Assembly: GCA_026686845.1 (NCBI GenBank)
Contig: JAIVEN010000012.1
Coordinates: forward strand, 4,776,501 to 4,840,500
DNA from: Adenanthera pavonina
Taxonomy: Eukaryota; Streptophyta; Magnoliopsida; Fabales; Fabaceae
DNA: 64,000 nt
Reading direction: 5' to 3'
Shown: positions 1 to 11,217 of the stretch, piece after piece
Layout: each line of letters begins with the position of its first letter
Position numbering within the stretch: position 1 is the stretch's first letter
Position numbers and translations under genes: made by a program
The notes under the pieces: generated by a model
The model's database searches: none
Seen by the model: the letters and a program-made list of their open reading frames with translations, nothing else
What the model was told of the DNA's origin: nothing

Positions 1-1553
1 CCTATGTTTCTTTTTTGGCATGACTGATTGGGCCATCTTAGTTCAATTATGATGCGAAGGATAATAGAAAATACACATGGACATATCTTAAAGAGCCAGC
101 AGATTTTTCAATCTAATAGTTTCTCATGTCTTACTTGTTCCTAAGGAAAATTGATTATTCGACCATCACCAACTAAAATTGAGAGTGAATCAGTAAGCTT
201 TTTAGAGCGCATACAAGACGATATTTGTGGGTCAATCCACCCACCATGTGGACCATTTAGATATTTTATGATTTTAATCAATGTATCGACTAAATAGTCA
301 CATATTTATTTATTGTCAATTCGCAACCAGGCATTTGTGAGACTGCTTGCCCAATTAATTTGACTAAGGGCTCAATTCCCTAATTATCCAATTAAGAAAA
401 TAGGCCTTGAAAATGCTGTTGAATTTACATCACAAGCCTTTAATGATTATTGCATGTCCATTGGAATTAAGATTGAACATCCTGTAGTACATGTTCTTAG
501 ACAAAATGGACTTGCAAAATCATTTATTAAACGTTTGAAATTAATTGCAAGACCATTGTTTATGAGGTCAAAACTCCTAATAGTTGTTTAGGGGCATGCA
601 ATTTTGCATGCTGCAACATTGATTCACATCAGGCCAACGAGCTACAAACAATCCTCCCCTTTACAAATGGTCTTCAGTCAGGAACCTAATATTTCCCATC
701 TAAAAGTATTTGGGTGTGTAGTTTATGTGCCAATTACTCCACCACAAGGCACTAAGATGGCATCTTAGAGAAGGTTGGGGATATATGTTGGATATGAATC
801 TCCATCAACAATAAGATATCTTGAACCATCAATAGGATATTTATTCACAACACATTTTGCTTATTGTCAGTTTGATTAATCAATTTTTCCAATATTGGGG
901 GGGGGGAGAAGAAGCAATTCGAAAAAGAAATTTGCTAGAATACATTATCCTTGTCTCATTTAGATCCTCGTACAAAACAATGTGAACAAGAAGTTCAAAA
1001 GATAATTCAATTGCAAAGTTTAGCAAATCAATTGCCAGACGCATTTACTAACCCAAAAAGAGTGACTAAATCACATGTTTTAGCTGCTAATGCTCCAGTC
1101 AAGATTGATGTCCATATCGAACAGTCTACCATAAATGAGTCTAAAGTCTGCATGAAGTGTGGTAGACCCATCGGTTTCAAAGATAAAAATCCTTGAAAAA
1201 GAAAAGGAGCTAAGGATATAGATGGTCAAATTGAGGAAAAGGAAACTCTAGAAGAGTCATTAGACATAAGTAATGTCTTAACTCTATATAAGACACAGGT
1301 ACCTGAAATGGATAAGCATAACGAGATCTTAATAAATTATGTCATAGATGGAATCTGATGGGATTGAAATAAAGTCAATGTTGACGATACTTTCGCATAT
1401 AATATTGCATTAAATGTGATGAATGACAATGAGGATCATGAACCAATGTCTATTAGAGAATGCAGACAAAGAGATAATTGGCCAATATGGAAAGACACAA
1501 TGGAAGCAGAGTTAAGCTCTCTTGAAAAATGTAAAGTCTTTGAATCCGTAGTC
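1..1553 (+). pseudogene. Ty1/copia polyprotein remnant: integrase to start of reverse transcriptase
   Basis: Broken frames translate to copia integrase core (from about 400: ENAVEFTSQAFNDYC, then HPVVHVLRQNGLAKSFIKRL), then the region between integrase and reverse transcriptase (951-1196), and the usual entry to the reverse transcriptase domain (NWPIWKDTMEAELSSLEKCK, about 1475-1545). Stop codons and frameshifts occur throughout, so it cannot make a polyprotein. The reading is interrupted at 1553 by a solo LTR and resumes at about 4173 with TPKDVKPVG, exactly the next residues expected, so the pieces at 1-1553 and 4168-5674 are one element. Gag, protease and the 5' LTR lie outside the window. 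Confidence 0.88.
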
Positions 1554-4167
1554 TGTATTAGGTTTGGCTGGTCACCCAAGAGGGGGGTGAATTAGGTGAT
1601 ACAAGATTTTCACCCTTTTTGGATCACAACCCAATTTCACTAAGTGTGCAGTAAAACAGGGATAAATAGAGAAAGTTGAGTACAACAGTTGAATAGAGAA
1701 GATAAAGAACAATACATAACAATTTATACTAGTTCAACCCAATCACTTGACTTATATCCAGTCCTCAAGTCACCACTTAAAATTTTTCACTATATCCCAC
1801 AAGTTTGATCCGGGCACATGTGAAGCCTCAATGCATTCCATAAGTTTCAGCAGGGGCTTATGAAGCCACTCTTCACATACCCTTACAAGATGTGTAATCT
1901 CATTTAATGATACACCACACTAAGAATCTATCCAGAAATTGTAAAAAAGAATGAATATCGAATGAAAACTCTCTCTTGGAGTAAATGGTACATTAAAAGC
2001 TCACTCTATTAAGGTGAGTTTTTCAGAGGATGCTGATACAGAAAGATTTTGTGTATATAAACAGTATTTTCGCATAAACTCTCTTAAGATTATTACCCAT
2101 AAGTTCAAATGATGTTCTATTTATAGATTTGTGATGTAACTATATGTTAGACACAAGATCTAGCCATTAGAGACATTACTCAATGGTTGCTCTATAAAAC
2201 TATCCTTTCACTAACCATATTTAATGCCTTTGACATCCAAAGTTTGAATTTTGGGGTGTCAACAGACAAATTTCGCAGAGACTATAAGTTAAAGACTTTA
2301 ACGTTGAACTTCGAAGTTCGTCTGTTCGAAGGTGAAATTCAAATTTTGATCTTGACAAATATTTCCCACGTTAGAACATACGAATTTTCAAGTTTAAAGT
2401 GCTTCTGGTAAGTGTGAACAGTTGTTCCATATTGCTACAATGCTCTTGAAGTTCAAATTTTGGAGACCCCAAATTCATCTATTAGATTAGCTCAATATGA
2501 CACAAGTTCTTCCTTTTGAAATTCAAATTTTGGATGTGAAAATTCATCTATTTCCTATTCCAGAAGTATTTTCACATTTTGGAGATTCAAAATTTGAATT
2601 TCAAAGCTAAAATTTGTCTATTAAACTTGAAGTTCAAATTTTAGATGTGGAAATACGTTTGTTGGCTATTCCAAAGCATTTTCACATTCTGGAGTTTCAA
2701 AATTCAAATTTGAAAGCCAAAATTCATCTATTAGACTTGAAGTTCAAATTTTAGAAGCTAAAATTCGTCTATCAGTGGCAAGCTCAACATGGCACAAAGG
2801 TTTTCTTTGAAATTCAAATTTTAGAGGCCCGAAATTAGTCTATCAATGGCAGAACCTCAGTAACTTCAAACTTTACATTGTAAATAATTTTGTAGAAGTT
2901 ATAACTCTTTCATTTTAACTTCAAATTAAGAAAATGACCTATGGTTCAAAAGCTCTCAATGTCTACTTTCAAATGCAATAAGTTTCACTTCAAAAACAAA
3001 TGTATGCTGTGAGATATGATCAAAACAATGATAAGAGGTCAAAACTAAAAATTCATATCTTACTACTTAATTTTAAATGATCATAGCTTTTTCATATAAC
3101 CTTTATTTTGAGTAAAATAACCTTCTTTGAAAAACTTATTAAGTCTAGTTTATATGAAATAAGTTTTACATCAAAGTTATATGTATTTTGAGAGATGTAT
3201 TAAAAATACTAATCAAAGGTCAAACTCTAGATTCTTGAAAACCATATTTCACTCTATTTAAAAGCAAGAATGTATTGTTTTGATAATCAAAACTTCTTGA
3301 GCCAATCAAATGCAATCATAAATCATTGAGTTTTATTGTAAAATTCAAATTTTGAAATCTAAAATTCATCTATTAGAGAGGGACTAACTTTGAACTCTTT
3401 TTATTCTTTAATATCAGACGAACTTTGTCATGACTTCAGATGGATTTTGTACTTTTCACTAACTATGCTTAACTCGAAATTCGAATTTCAACACTTGAAA
3501 TTCTTTTATCAGAGGTGATATCTTTGAAACTTCGAATTTCAGTCAGTAAAGTTTGAATTTTTAACAAAATACATAAGCATTAACTTTAAAATTTGTCTGT
3601 TAGTCAGTGTTTTTCAACTTTAACGTATGCTGACATCAGATTTACTTGATCTAACTCATTTAAAACATATGGTAACAAGATTAAGTAATTTTTAAAGACT
3701 AATTCTACCTCAAGACGTAAGTGAAAACAAAATATACCTAGTGACTAGACCTTCAAATGTTGAATTCCACTTCTACTTGGTTATTTCTTTCTTGACATGC
3801 TTCTAATCTTCCATTTTTGGAGCATCTTTTTTCTTCTTCTTTCTTGAGTGATGTATGATATTGATTTTCATTTCTGTATTTCAATGCTCACTCTTCTTAC
3901 TTGGACCATCCTATATTTAATATATTACACTTACAAACTAAGTAGTTAATCCAGTTTATATATCCAACTTATATTATTCATTGTAAAAGTACAGTGGATA
4001 TATTTGCACATAGCATGATATGTGTATTATAACCATAATTAAATACATGCTAATGCACATTTTACTTTTTTTAAGGAAAATTATATATATCAACTACGTA
4101 TGATGCATTTGTTCCTTATTATTTTATATTTGTCATCATCAAAACTTATATTATACTAAACCTAACA
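1554..4167 (-). repeat. Solo LTR (2.6 kb) inserted in the copia pol remnant
   Basis: The insert runs from TGTATTAGGTTTGG to AAACCTAACA, so on the minus strand it begins TGTTAGGTTT and ends CCTAATACA, the TG...CA form of an LTR. No coding sequence is present. The minus-strand 3' end carries the CCCCCCTCTTGGGTGACC segment that is common near the ends of plant LTRs. A second copy with a clean 5-bp target duplication lies at 16288-17816. Here the flanks (TAGTC and ATCTG) do not match as a clean duplication. The middle (about 2230-3600) is full of diverged repeats of phrases such as GTTCAAATTTTGGA followed by AAATTCATCTATTAGA. Confidence 0.7.
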
Positions 4168-5674
4168 ATCTGCACACCTAAAGATGTGAAACCTGTTGGG
4201 TATAGATGAACCTTTGTGTGAAAATAAAATGAAATAGATAAAATTGTAAGATATAAAGCATGACTCATTGCTCAAGGTTTTTCACAAAGACACCTGGTAT
4301 TGATTATGAAGAAACATATTCACTTGTGGTGGATGCAACTACCCTTCGATACTTGATTAGTCTAGCAGCATGTGAAGGGCTTGATTTGTTTCTAATGGAT
4401 GTTGTTACAGCCTATCTATATAGCTCACTTGATACTGACATTTACGTGAAACTCCCTCAAGGATTCAAATTTCCCAGAAGCATACAATTCCAATTCTTGA
4501 GAATAATACTCAATTAAGTTGAATAAACCTCTTTATGGGTTAAAGCAATTTGGGTGTATGTGATACAATCGCCTTAGTGAATATTTGCTCAAAGAAAGGT
4601 ATAAGAATGATCATATTTGTCCATGTATCTTTATGAAAAAATCTGGAAATGAATATGCTATAATTACAGTTTATGTTAATGACATAAATATAATTGAAAT
4701 TCCTACAGAGCTCATAAAAGCTGTGAATTGCTTGAAACAAGAATTTGAGATGAAAGATTTAGGAAAAACAAAATTTTGCCTTGGATTACAAATTTAATAT
4801 TTAAATGAAGGTATTTTTTGTGTATTAAGAAGCATATACAAAACGGGTCTTCAAATGATTTTATATGAACAAATCACATTCTTTGAGCACTCCAATGGTT
4901 GTTAGATCTTTGGATGAGGACAAAGATCCTTTTAGTCCTCAGGAAAAGGATGAAGAACTACTTGGTCTAGAAGTACAACATCTTAGTGCAATTGGGGCAC
5001 TAATGTATCTCGACAGTCATACACGACCAGATATATCATTTTCTATTAACCTATTAGAAAGATATAGTTCTTTACCAACCAAAAGGTATTGAAATGGAGT
5101 CAAACATATCCTATGCTACCTTAGAGATACTATGGATATAAGTTTATTATATTCTAACAAAACCAAGTTAGATTTAGTTGGTTATGCAGATGCTAGATTC
5201 TTGTTTCATCCCTATAACGGTTGATCTCAAGCAGGCTACTTGTTTACTTATGACGGTACAACTATTTCATGGTGATCCATGAAGCAAACTATTGCAGCCA
5301 CATCATCTAATCATGCAAAAATTATAGCGATACATGAAACAAGCCAAGAATGCGTTTGGTTAATATCCATAGTCCATCACATACAAAGCAATTGTTGTCT
5401 GTCTTCTAGAATAATGATCTCAACAACCATTTGTTAAGATAATGCTGCATGTGTTGCATAGTTGAAGGAAGGATACATCAAAGGAGACAGAACAAAGCAC
5501 ATCTTACCAAAATTCTTCTTCACACATGATCTTCAGAAAAATGGAGAAATCAAAATTCAACAAGTTTATTCTAGTGATAATTTGGTAGATTTATTGACCA
5601 AATCTCTTCCTACTACGACACTTGATAAGCTTGTTTATAGCATTGGAGTTCACAAACTCAAAACTATCAACTGA
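4168..5674 (+). pseudogene. Ty1/copia polyprotein remnant: reverse transcriptase and RNase H
   Basis: This continues the copia element interrupted at 1553. Recognisable blocks in order are PGIDYEETYSLVVDATTLRY, LMDVVTAYLYSSLDTDIYVKLPQG split between phrases, and LKQEFEMKDLGKTKFCLGLQI, all copia reverse transcriptase. They are followed by RNase H (about 5160-5390: GYADARF, then TIAATSSNHAKIIAIHE) and the C-terminal block SSDNLVDLLTKSLPTTTLDK. The catalytic YVDD box reads YVND (TVYVNDINII), so one catalytic aspartate is lost. Several stop codons and a frameshift near 4515 add to the decay. It is followed by a purine tract and an LTR. Confidence 0.9.
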
Positions 5675-5681
5675 TATCGTC

Positions 5682-6127
5682 TTGAGGGGGAGTTTATGTA
5701 CACTGTACTCTATTTCTATTGACCATGTTTTTTTTCTCATTTGGTTTTTCGTGGTAAGGTTTTTAATAAGACAGTGTCATGAACATATTATGTACTCTTT
5801 TCCTTTCACTAGAGTTTTGTCCCACTGGGTTTTCTCTGGTAAGGTTTTAACGAGGCATAATATTTTGATAATGGATATCCAATGGAGAGTGTTATAAATA
5901 ATAGATTATGGTGGTTATCCATTATCCCACTATATTTTTAGTTATCCCAAATGATTTCATATTATCTTTATTATTATTATTTTATGGATTTTCAATTGTA
6001 AACATGTGCTTATAAATAGAAGGCACCTCAGTTGTATTCTACATATTAATCAACTAAAAAGTCTCCCTCTCTTTTGTCACTATCTCCTTCTACTTTTCTC
6101 TCTTCTCTTCTTCATTATTTCATAGCA
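5682..6127 (+). repeat. Polypurine tract and probable 3' LTR of the copia element
   Basis: TTGAGGGGGAG at about 5682-5692 is the polypurine tract usually found just before a copia 3' LTR. The LTR probably starts with TGTACACTG at 5697 and ends at TTTCATAGCA, 6127 (431 bp). It contains a TATAAATAGA promoter box near 6012 and a CT-rich 3' part, as is usual for this class. The 5' LTR is outside the window, so the ends are inferred from the TG/CA rule only. Confidence 0.55.
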
Positions 6128-6164
6128 ATCTAGAATAAATGAGGCTAGATTTTTTTATAGCCAA

Positions 6165-6660
6165 TATGATTTTTTTGTACAAATTTATAGTTGATTTTTA
6201 TTTTTATATTTATCATAAAAAATTTTAAAAAATAAAAAATAATATACATATAGGAAATAAATATTATTTGGAATATATGGGGACAGATATTTTCATAGTC
6301 AGCATAATAATGTAGATGCCTAAAATTGTGGCACGTCAAACAAATTGTGTTTTTTCACAAATTTATAGCTTATTTTTATTTCCATATTTATCATAAAAAT
6401 TTTAAATAATAAATATATATATATAAGAAAATAAATATTATTTGGAATATATGAGTTTATATATTTTTATTTTTAACATGGTATTTTTTTGTACAAATTT
6501 ATAATTGATTTTTATTTCTATATTTATCATAAGAAATTTTAAAAAATAAAAATGTAATATATATATATAAGGAAATAAATATTATTTGAAATATATAATA
6601 ATAATTTTTTTCATAATCAATATGATGATATAGAGCTTAAAATTGTGACATGTCATACTT
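6165..6660. repeat. AT-rich tandem repeat, three diverged copies
   Basis: Three copies start near 6169, 6338 and 6483. Each has a TTTTTTGTACAAATTTATAG-like start, TTTTTATTTCTATATTTATC, and GGAAATAAATATTATTTGGA. Unit length is about 145-180 bp. No coding potential is seen. Confidence 0.65.
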
Positions 6661-7050
6661 TCCACCTTTACAATATATAATAGAATATTATTAATTAGGT
6701 AATTGTTACCTTTGGCCTTTTAAAGTTTTTTCTATTTATTTAATTTTTTATAATGATGTAATAATGTTGTCAGTGTATCATGTGTCAGTGTGACAACTCA
6801 TCATAAATTAAAATCATTTCAACTTGTTATATTAATAAAGTCATATGTTAAACGCGTTAATTGTTATATATATTTTGTTATTTATTTCTTTTTCACTGAT
6901 TTAATAATAATGTCATTTATCACAACTCATCATAAATTAAAATAATTTCAACTAATTATTTTGTTTTAATTTCCTAGAAGGATTTGGATCCTTTCTTGAA
7001 TAAAGAAAAATTTAGAGTTGACAAAAATATCCTTAAATTTTACCTTTTTA

Positions 7051-7620
7051 AATAAAATTTAGATTACTAAAAATAATTATATCAAATTAGAAATTATGTG
7101 TTTCTTACTTAGAAATTTTATTGATTCAATTTTGAAATTTTTTCTAAGCCTACATCATTCAATAAAATTTAGATAACTGAAAATAGTTTTAAGTTGGAAA
7201 TTATGAATTTTTTACTTAAAAATTTCATTGATTTAATTTGAAAATGTTTTCAAACTTGCTTTCATGAATAAAATTTAGACTGCTAAAAATAGTTACAGTG
7301 AGTTAGAAATTCTCAATTTCTCACCTGAAAATTTTATTGTTTTAACTTGAAATTTTTTTTTAAACTTACCTTCCTGAATACAATTTTGTTTGTTAAAAAT
7401 AATTATAGTGAGTTAGAAATTCTTAATTTTTTTTACTTAGAAAATTTGTTGATTTAACTTATAAATTTTTTGCAAGTTTACCTTCTTGAATAATAAAATT
7501 TATACTACTAAAAATAATTACAATGAATTAAAAATGTTTATTTTTTCATATAGAAATTTTGTTAATTAATTTAATTTAAAATTTTTTTTCAAACTTATCT
7601 TGTTGAATAAATTTGGTTAT
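7051..7620. repeat. Minisatellite-like array with about 110-bp unit
   Basis: Five full units begin with AATAAAATTTAGA or a variant at 7051, 7161, 7267, 7377 and 7489, and a partial sixth starts at 7606. Unit lengths are 110, 106, 110, 112 and 117 bp. Each has CTAAAAATAATTA, a GTTAGAAATT block and a closing CTTACCTTCTTG. Copies are clearly diverged. No coding potential is seen. Confidence 0.8.
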
Positions 7621-7903
7621 AGTGAGAAGTCATGCTTTCTAAGAGCATCTTGAACATGCAACTTTTATTTTCTTGTCTTCTAGTCCGCATCTTGAAGCCC
7701 TGTTGGCTAGGGTGGCTTACTTTATGGAGGACTGCTAGAAATTTTTTATGCGGGTTTGAATTTATTATGATTTTGATTTGCAAAAATAAGGTTAACTTAT
7801 AAAATATTCCGTGGAGGTAAAAGTTGAGCCCGACTTATAAATTGAGTGATTTTATTATATTTTGGGTTATATATTTATTAGTTTAATTAGTATAAATTGA
7901 TAG

Positions 7904-8098
7904 TGTAGGACTAACCTATAAACTCTATAATATGAGAATATTAGGATTTATTTATACTTAATTAGTTCCTTTGCCATTATACCAATTACTCTGTCTACAT
8001 TATCCCATTCAAAGACAGAGGAAGCCTGCGTCTAAATTTAATGTTCTAATATAATATAATTTTGTTATATTAATTTTCTTACATTTCGTATCAGAGCT
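7904..8098 (+). repeat. Copia-type LTR end and primer-binding site
   Basis: The stretch ends in TTTTCTTACA followed by TTTCGTATCAGAGCT at 8084-8098, one base off the TGGTATCAGAGC primer-binding site (initiator methionine tRNA) used by Ty1/copia elements. TGTAGGACTAACC at 7904 may be the LTR start, but the left boundary is unsure. No gag or pol follows, so this is a truncated relic. Confidence 0.5.
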
Positions 8099-8639
8099 AT
8101 AGAATTATATGATTTAGGATCCATAATGGTTGAGTTTGATTTTGAGATTAGGGCTCTTAGCTGCAGTTTGAGCAAAAAAAATTCCTTTCCTTTAATTTTT
8201 GGGCCTCGTGGGATACCTTATTATTATTATTATTAGGGTTTGTATTGCAGTTGTGACAAAATTCTTCAGGTTTTTTAACTGTAGTTTTCACAAATTTTTT
8301 GTTTCCTAAGAAATTCCTAGAACGATCCGTATGGCGGTTCGAGTTTGCACCGATATTTTCGATTTAATTATATATGTGTGATTTGCTGAATTTAATTTGT
8401 GCAATTGATTGTTTATGTTGTTTGCCCATGAGTTTCTAATTCGAAATACTGATAATATATAAAAAAAAATTTGGCCACCGGTGAGATTCGCAGGGGGTTA
8501 ATGGCGGTGCCACGAAGGTCCTAGTAGGTCATTGGCTGCCGCAAATACTATGTTAGGGTTCGCATAATTTATAAATTTGATGAAAGTTAATTTTACGGGG
8601 AAATTAAGTTTTTTTTTTCTTTTCGCTTCAGCCACCCTC

Positions 8640-9107
8640 GGACCAGACTAAAAAGTCCGATTTGATAAACAGGCTTGAAAATAGGGCCAGATTGAAAAGC
8701 CTGATTTGATAAATGAACTTGAATTTTCAAGCCCGAGCCCACAAGATCAGACCTACGAGTCGGCCTATGAGTTTTTTTTTTTAGTATTTTTAATTTTTTT
8801 ATAAAATTTTTTCATATAATTATTTGAATTAATACAACTAATTCTCATTATAATTCTCAAAAACTAACATAATATTTAAATTTTATAATTTATATATCAC
8901 TAATTAATAAAATAATATGTATTTTTTAATATTTTAAATAATAAAAAAAAAAGAAAAAAAGAAACAGACTTTTCGAGTTAGCCCGCTATAAGTCGAGCTC
9001 TAAAAGCCCAGATTATGTATTTGCTCATAAAGTTAAGACTTGAATTCACTCATTTTTTCATACTTTTCGGACCAGCCCATCGGACTTGACTCGTTTTAAT
9101 GGCTCTA
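8640..9107. mobile_element. hAT-type MITE, copy 1 (left end degraded)
   Basis: It shares its AT-rich core (CATATAATTATTTGAATTAA through ACTAACATAATATTTAAATT) and its AAGCCTGATTT and CAAGCCCGAGCCCACAAGAT segments with the complete copy at 52909-53375. The right end (reverse complement TAGAGCCATTAAAACGAGTC) matches the terminal repeat of that copy. No left terminus or target duplication could be found. Confidence 0.65.
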
Positions 9108-9479
9108 CTCAATATTAAGACCCATTCCATTTACAAATTCCAAATTAAGGAGAAGGAAATAAACATAAAGAAAAGGGACAAAAAAGAGAAAAAAGATATA
9201 ACTGAATTAAAAACAGGAGATATATTTGATAAGAAAAAATTATTTCATGTGTATAAAGAATAGAAAATAAAGAAAAATGAAAATAAGAAATCCCAAAAAT
9301 GCCACTCATCTAAAAAATTGAATCTATATATATAGTTATTTAAAAAGTTATTATAAAACAACTGCATTTTATTAAAAATTGAAAAAAAAAATTAATGATT
9401 CATCCTCATAATTATAAATAATTAGTACTTATAAATACTTAATAATTAATAAAATAGAAATCCCACGGACACAAACACT
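9108..9479. other. AT-rich spacer, nothing recognised
   Basis: Purine-rich A/G runs and AT-rich sequence lie between the hAT MITE and the probable leader of the PRORP gene. No gene, repeat boundary or RNA was recognised. Confidence 0.5.
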
Positions 9480-11217
9480 ACAGCTATCTTCGCACAGGAT
9501 TCTCCCTCGCGATCGCCTTGCGTCCAGCAGCTTCGTAGTTGCAGTTGCAATCGTGAAGACCTTTGAGTGTGAACGATTTCTGGGCGAATGAGGGAGGAAG
9601 AAACGCAAGGTGAGAGGCTTTCTTGTCTGGATTTTATTTGTTTTCAAAGGGTAATATAGTCTTTCTAAAATTTAACTTCTTTTTATTATATCTTCCGAAT
9701 AAGTTTTCATTTTTTACGGGACTTTAAAATAAACATTGCCCTGTTTTGATCCTTCAACACGATGTTGCCTTCTTCGATTCCCATTTTGTCCTCAGTTGGA
9801 AATGGGTTTATTCAGGGCATGATACTGATTCGGGTGGTAATAATGCAATATCAATCGTACAATGCGTACGATAATGATATGAGCTCCGAATGTACTGTAT
9901 TACACATACATATCCGTTAAGGCACACCCATCCCTATGAGTTTGGTTAGCGAGAGCCGAGGAAAGCAAAGTGAGGAAGGAGGTCAGTGTGACTGAGAGAC
10001 CTGAGATGTTTGCAGTTGCATCCCATTCTTAAGCTTTAAACTGTTTCACTTTTAAAGGCAACGCCTATGCTTTTCTTCTGCTTTTCTCTGCTGTTATTCT
10101 CAAATGCATACACCATGTTCGACGAAATGTCCCAGTGGCTGTTGCCTTCACATATGTAAAGCTAAATATGCGATCTTGTGACTTTTTCTCAGAGGCAGGC
10201 ACGGAAAATGGAATTTTTCCGTAAACTGAAGAATGAAGCAATGAAACTGCGAGATTTCACGAGCAAATGTTATTGCTGATAGTTGTTGAAGCCTCTACAC
10301 ATTTCGTGGTTTAGGTGGGAAAATTAAACATTGAGCATTTTCCAAATTATCGTCTCTCACAAGTTTTGCATCGATATCAACAAGGCATTCTCTTTCTTCA
10401 ATCTCCATATCTGGGTAATCTGCACCACATCTGGAGCTCGTGGTACGATACTTTTCTTGCTTCTTTTGTAAATAATTTTTTTCTTGTACTCGAGTACAAC
10501 CCAGATTTTAGAGTTTTAATTGTTGCGATGTAGACACTGTTTACTTGGAATTCTCAACTGGTCATCTGTTTTTCTTTCCCGTTTACTTTTTGTTCACATC
10601 TCGCGATTTTGTTTTTCTTCTGAATCGTAATGATTTTGGATGTTTGTGTTGGGATTTGTTATTACATTCTGTTTCTATAACGGCACGGATTGCTGGTTTA
10701 GTTTCTGAGTTTTTTTTTTTTTTGGTCCTGTGGATTTGCCTCTCATTTTGATTGATTTGTATTTTGTTGGCTCATCGAAACAGGGAAAGAACAAAGGGAT
10801 AGGTGACTGTCCCATTTGGGAACATCCATTTGATATATATTTCCTTAAGATATGACTGCAGTTTTTCTGGACACGTAGGATCTGAGGTAAATGAGTCATG
10901 GGTGATCTGGGATGAAATTGTAGCTTTCATAGTTGAAGTCTATAATTTTGTGGTAAATGAGCCATGGGTCTCTCGGAACTGCAATTTACAATGTGTTTGT
11001 ATTTAATTTTGCTTCCCACATCACATATCCTTTTGTGAAAATCAAATCCAAGTTTATCTAACTGCTTGCAGGTGAAGGAGCTCACTAGGCCTCTATTTGA
11101 TCAAGCTTTGTTTTGAATTGTGGTTAAAGAAAGATGTATATATATATATACAGTTTATCTTTTATCTACAAAAAAAAGGCTATATATTATACTTGTTATG
11201 CTCAAAGCTGACAAGTC
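9480..11217 (+). promoter_or_regulatory. Probable promoter and intron-containing 5' leader of the PRORP gene
   Basis: Base composition becomes less AT-rich here. No frame is consistently open, as expected of leader and intron. A good acceptor (CTGCTTGCAG, ending 11071) precedes a 146-bp stretch that runs into the PRORP start, so 11072-11217 is likely the last leader exon. Purine-rich GAGAGCCGAGGAAAGC near 9950 and GAGGGAGGAAGAAACGC near 9590 could be transcribed leader. The transcription start cannot be fixed from the sequence. Confidence 0.4.

Noticed and set aside
951..1196. 81-codon frame as an independent small gene
   Set aside because: Its sequence continues the copia polyprotein between integrase and reverse transcriptase.
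9429..9647. 72-codon Arg/Ser-rich frame on the minus strand
   Set aside because: No motif, no partner exon, and it lies in the probable leader region of PRORP on the opposite strand.
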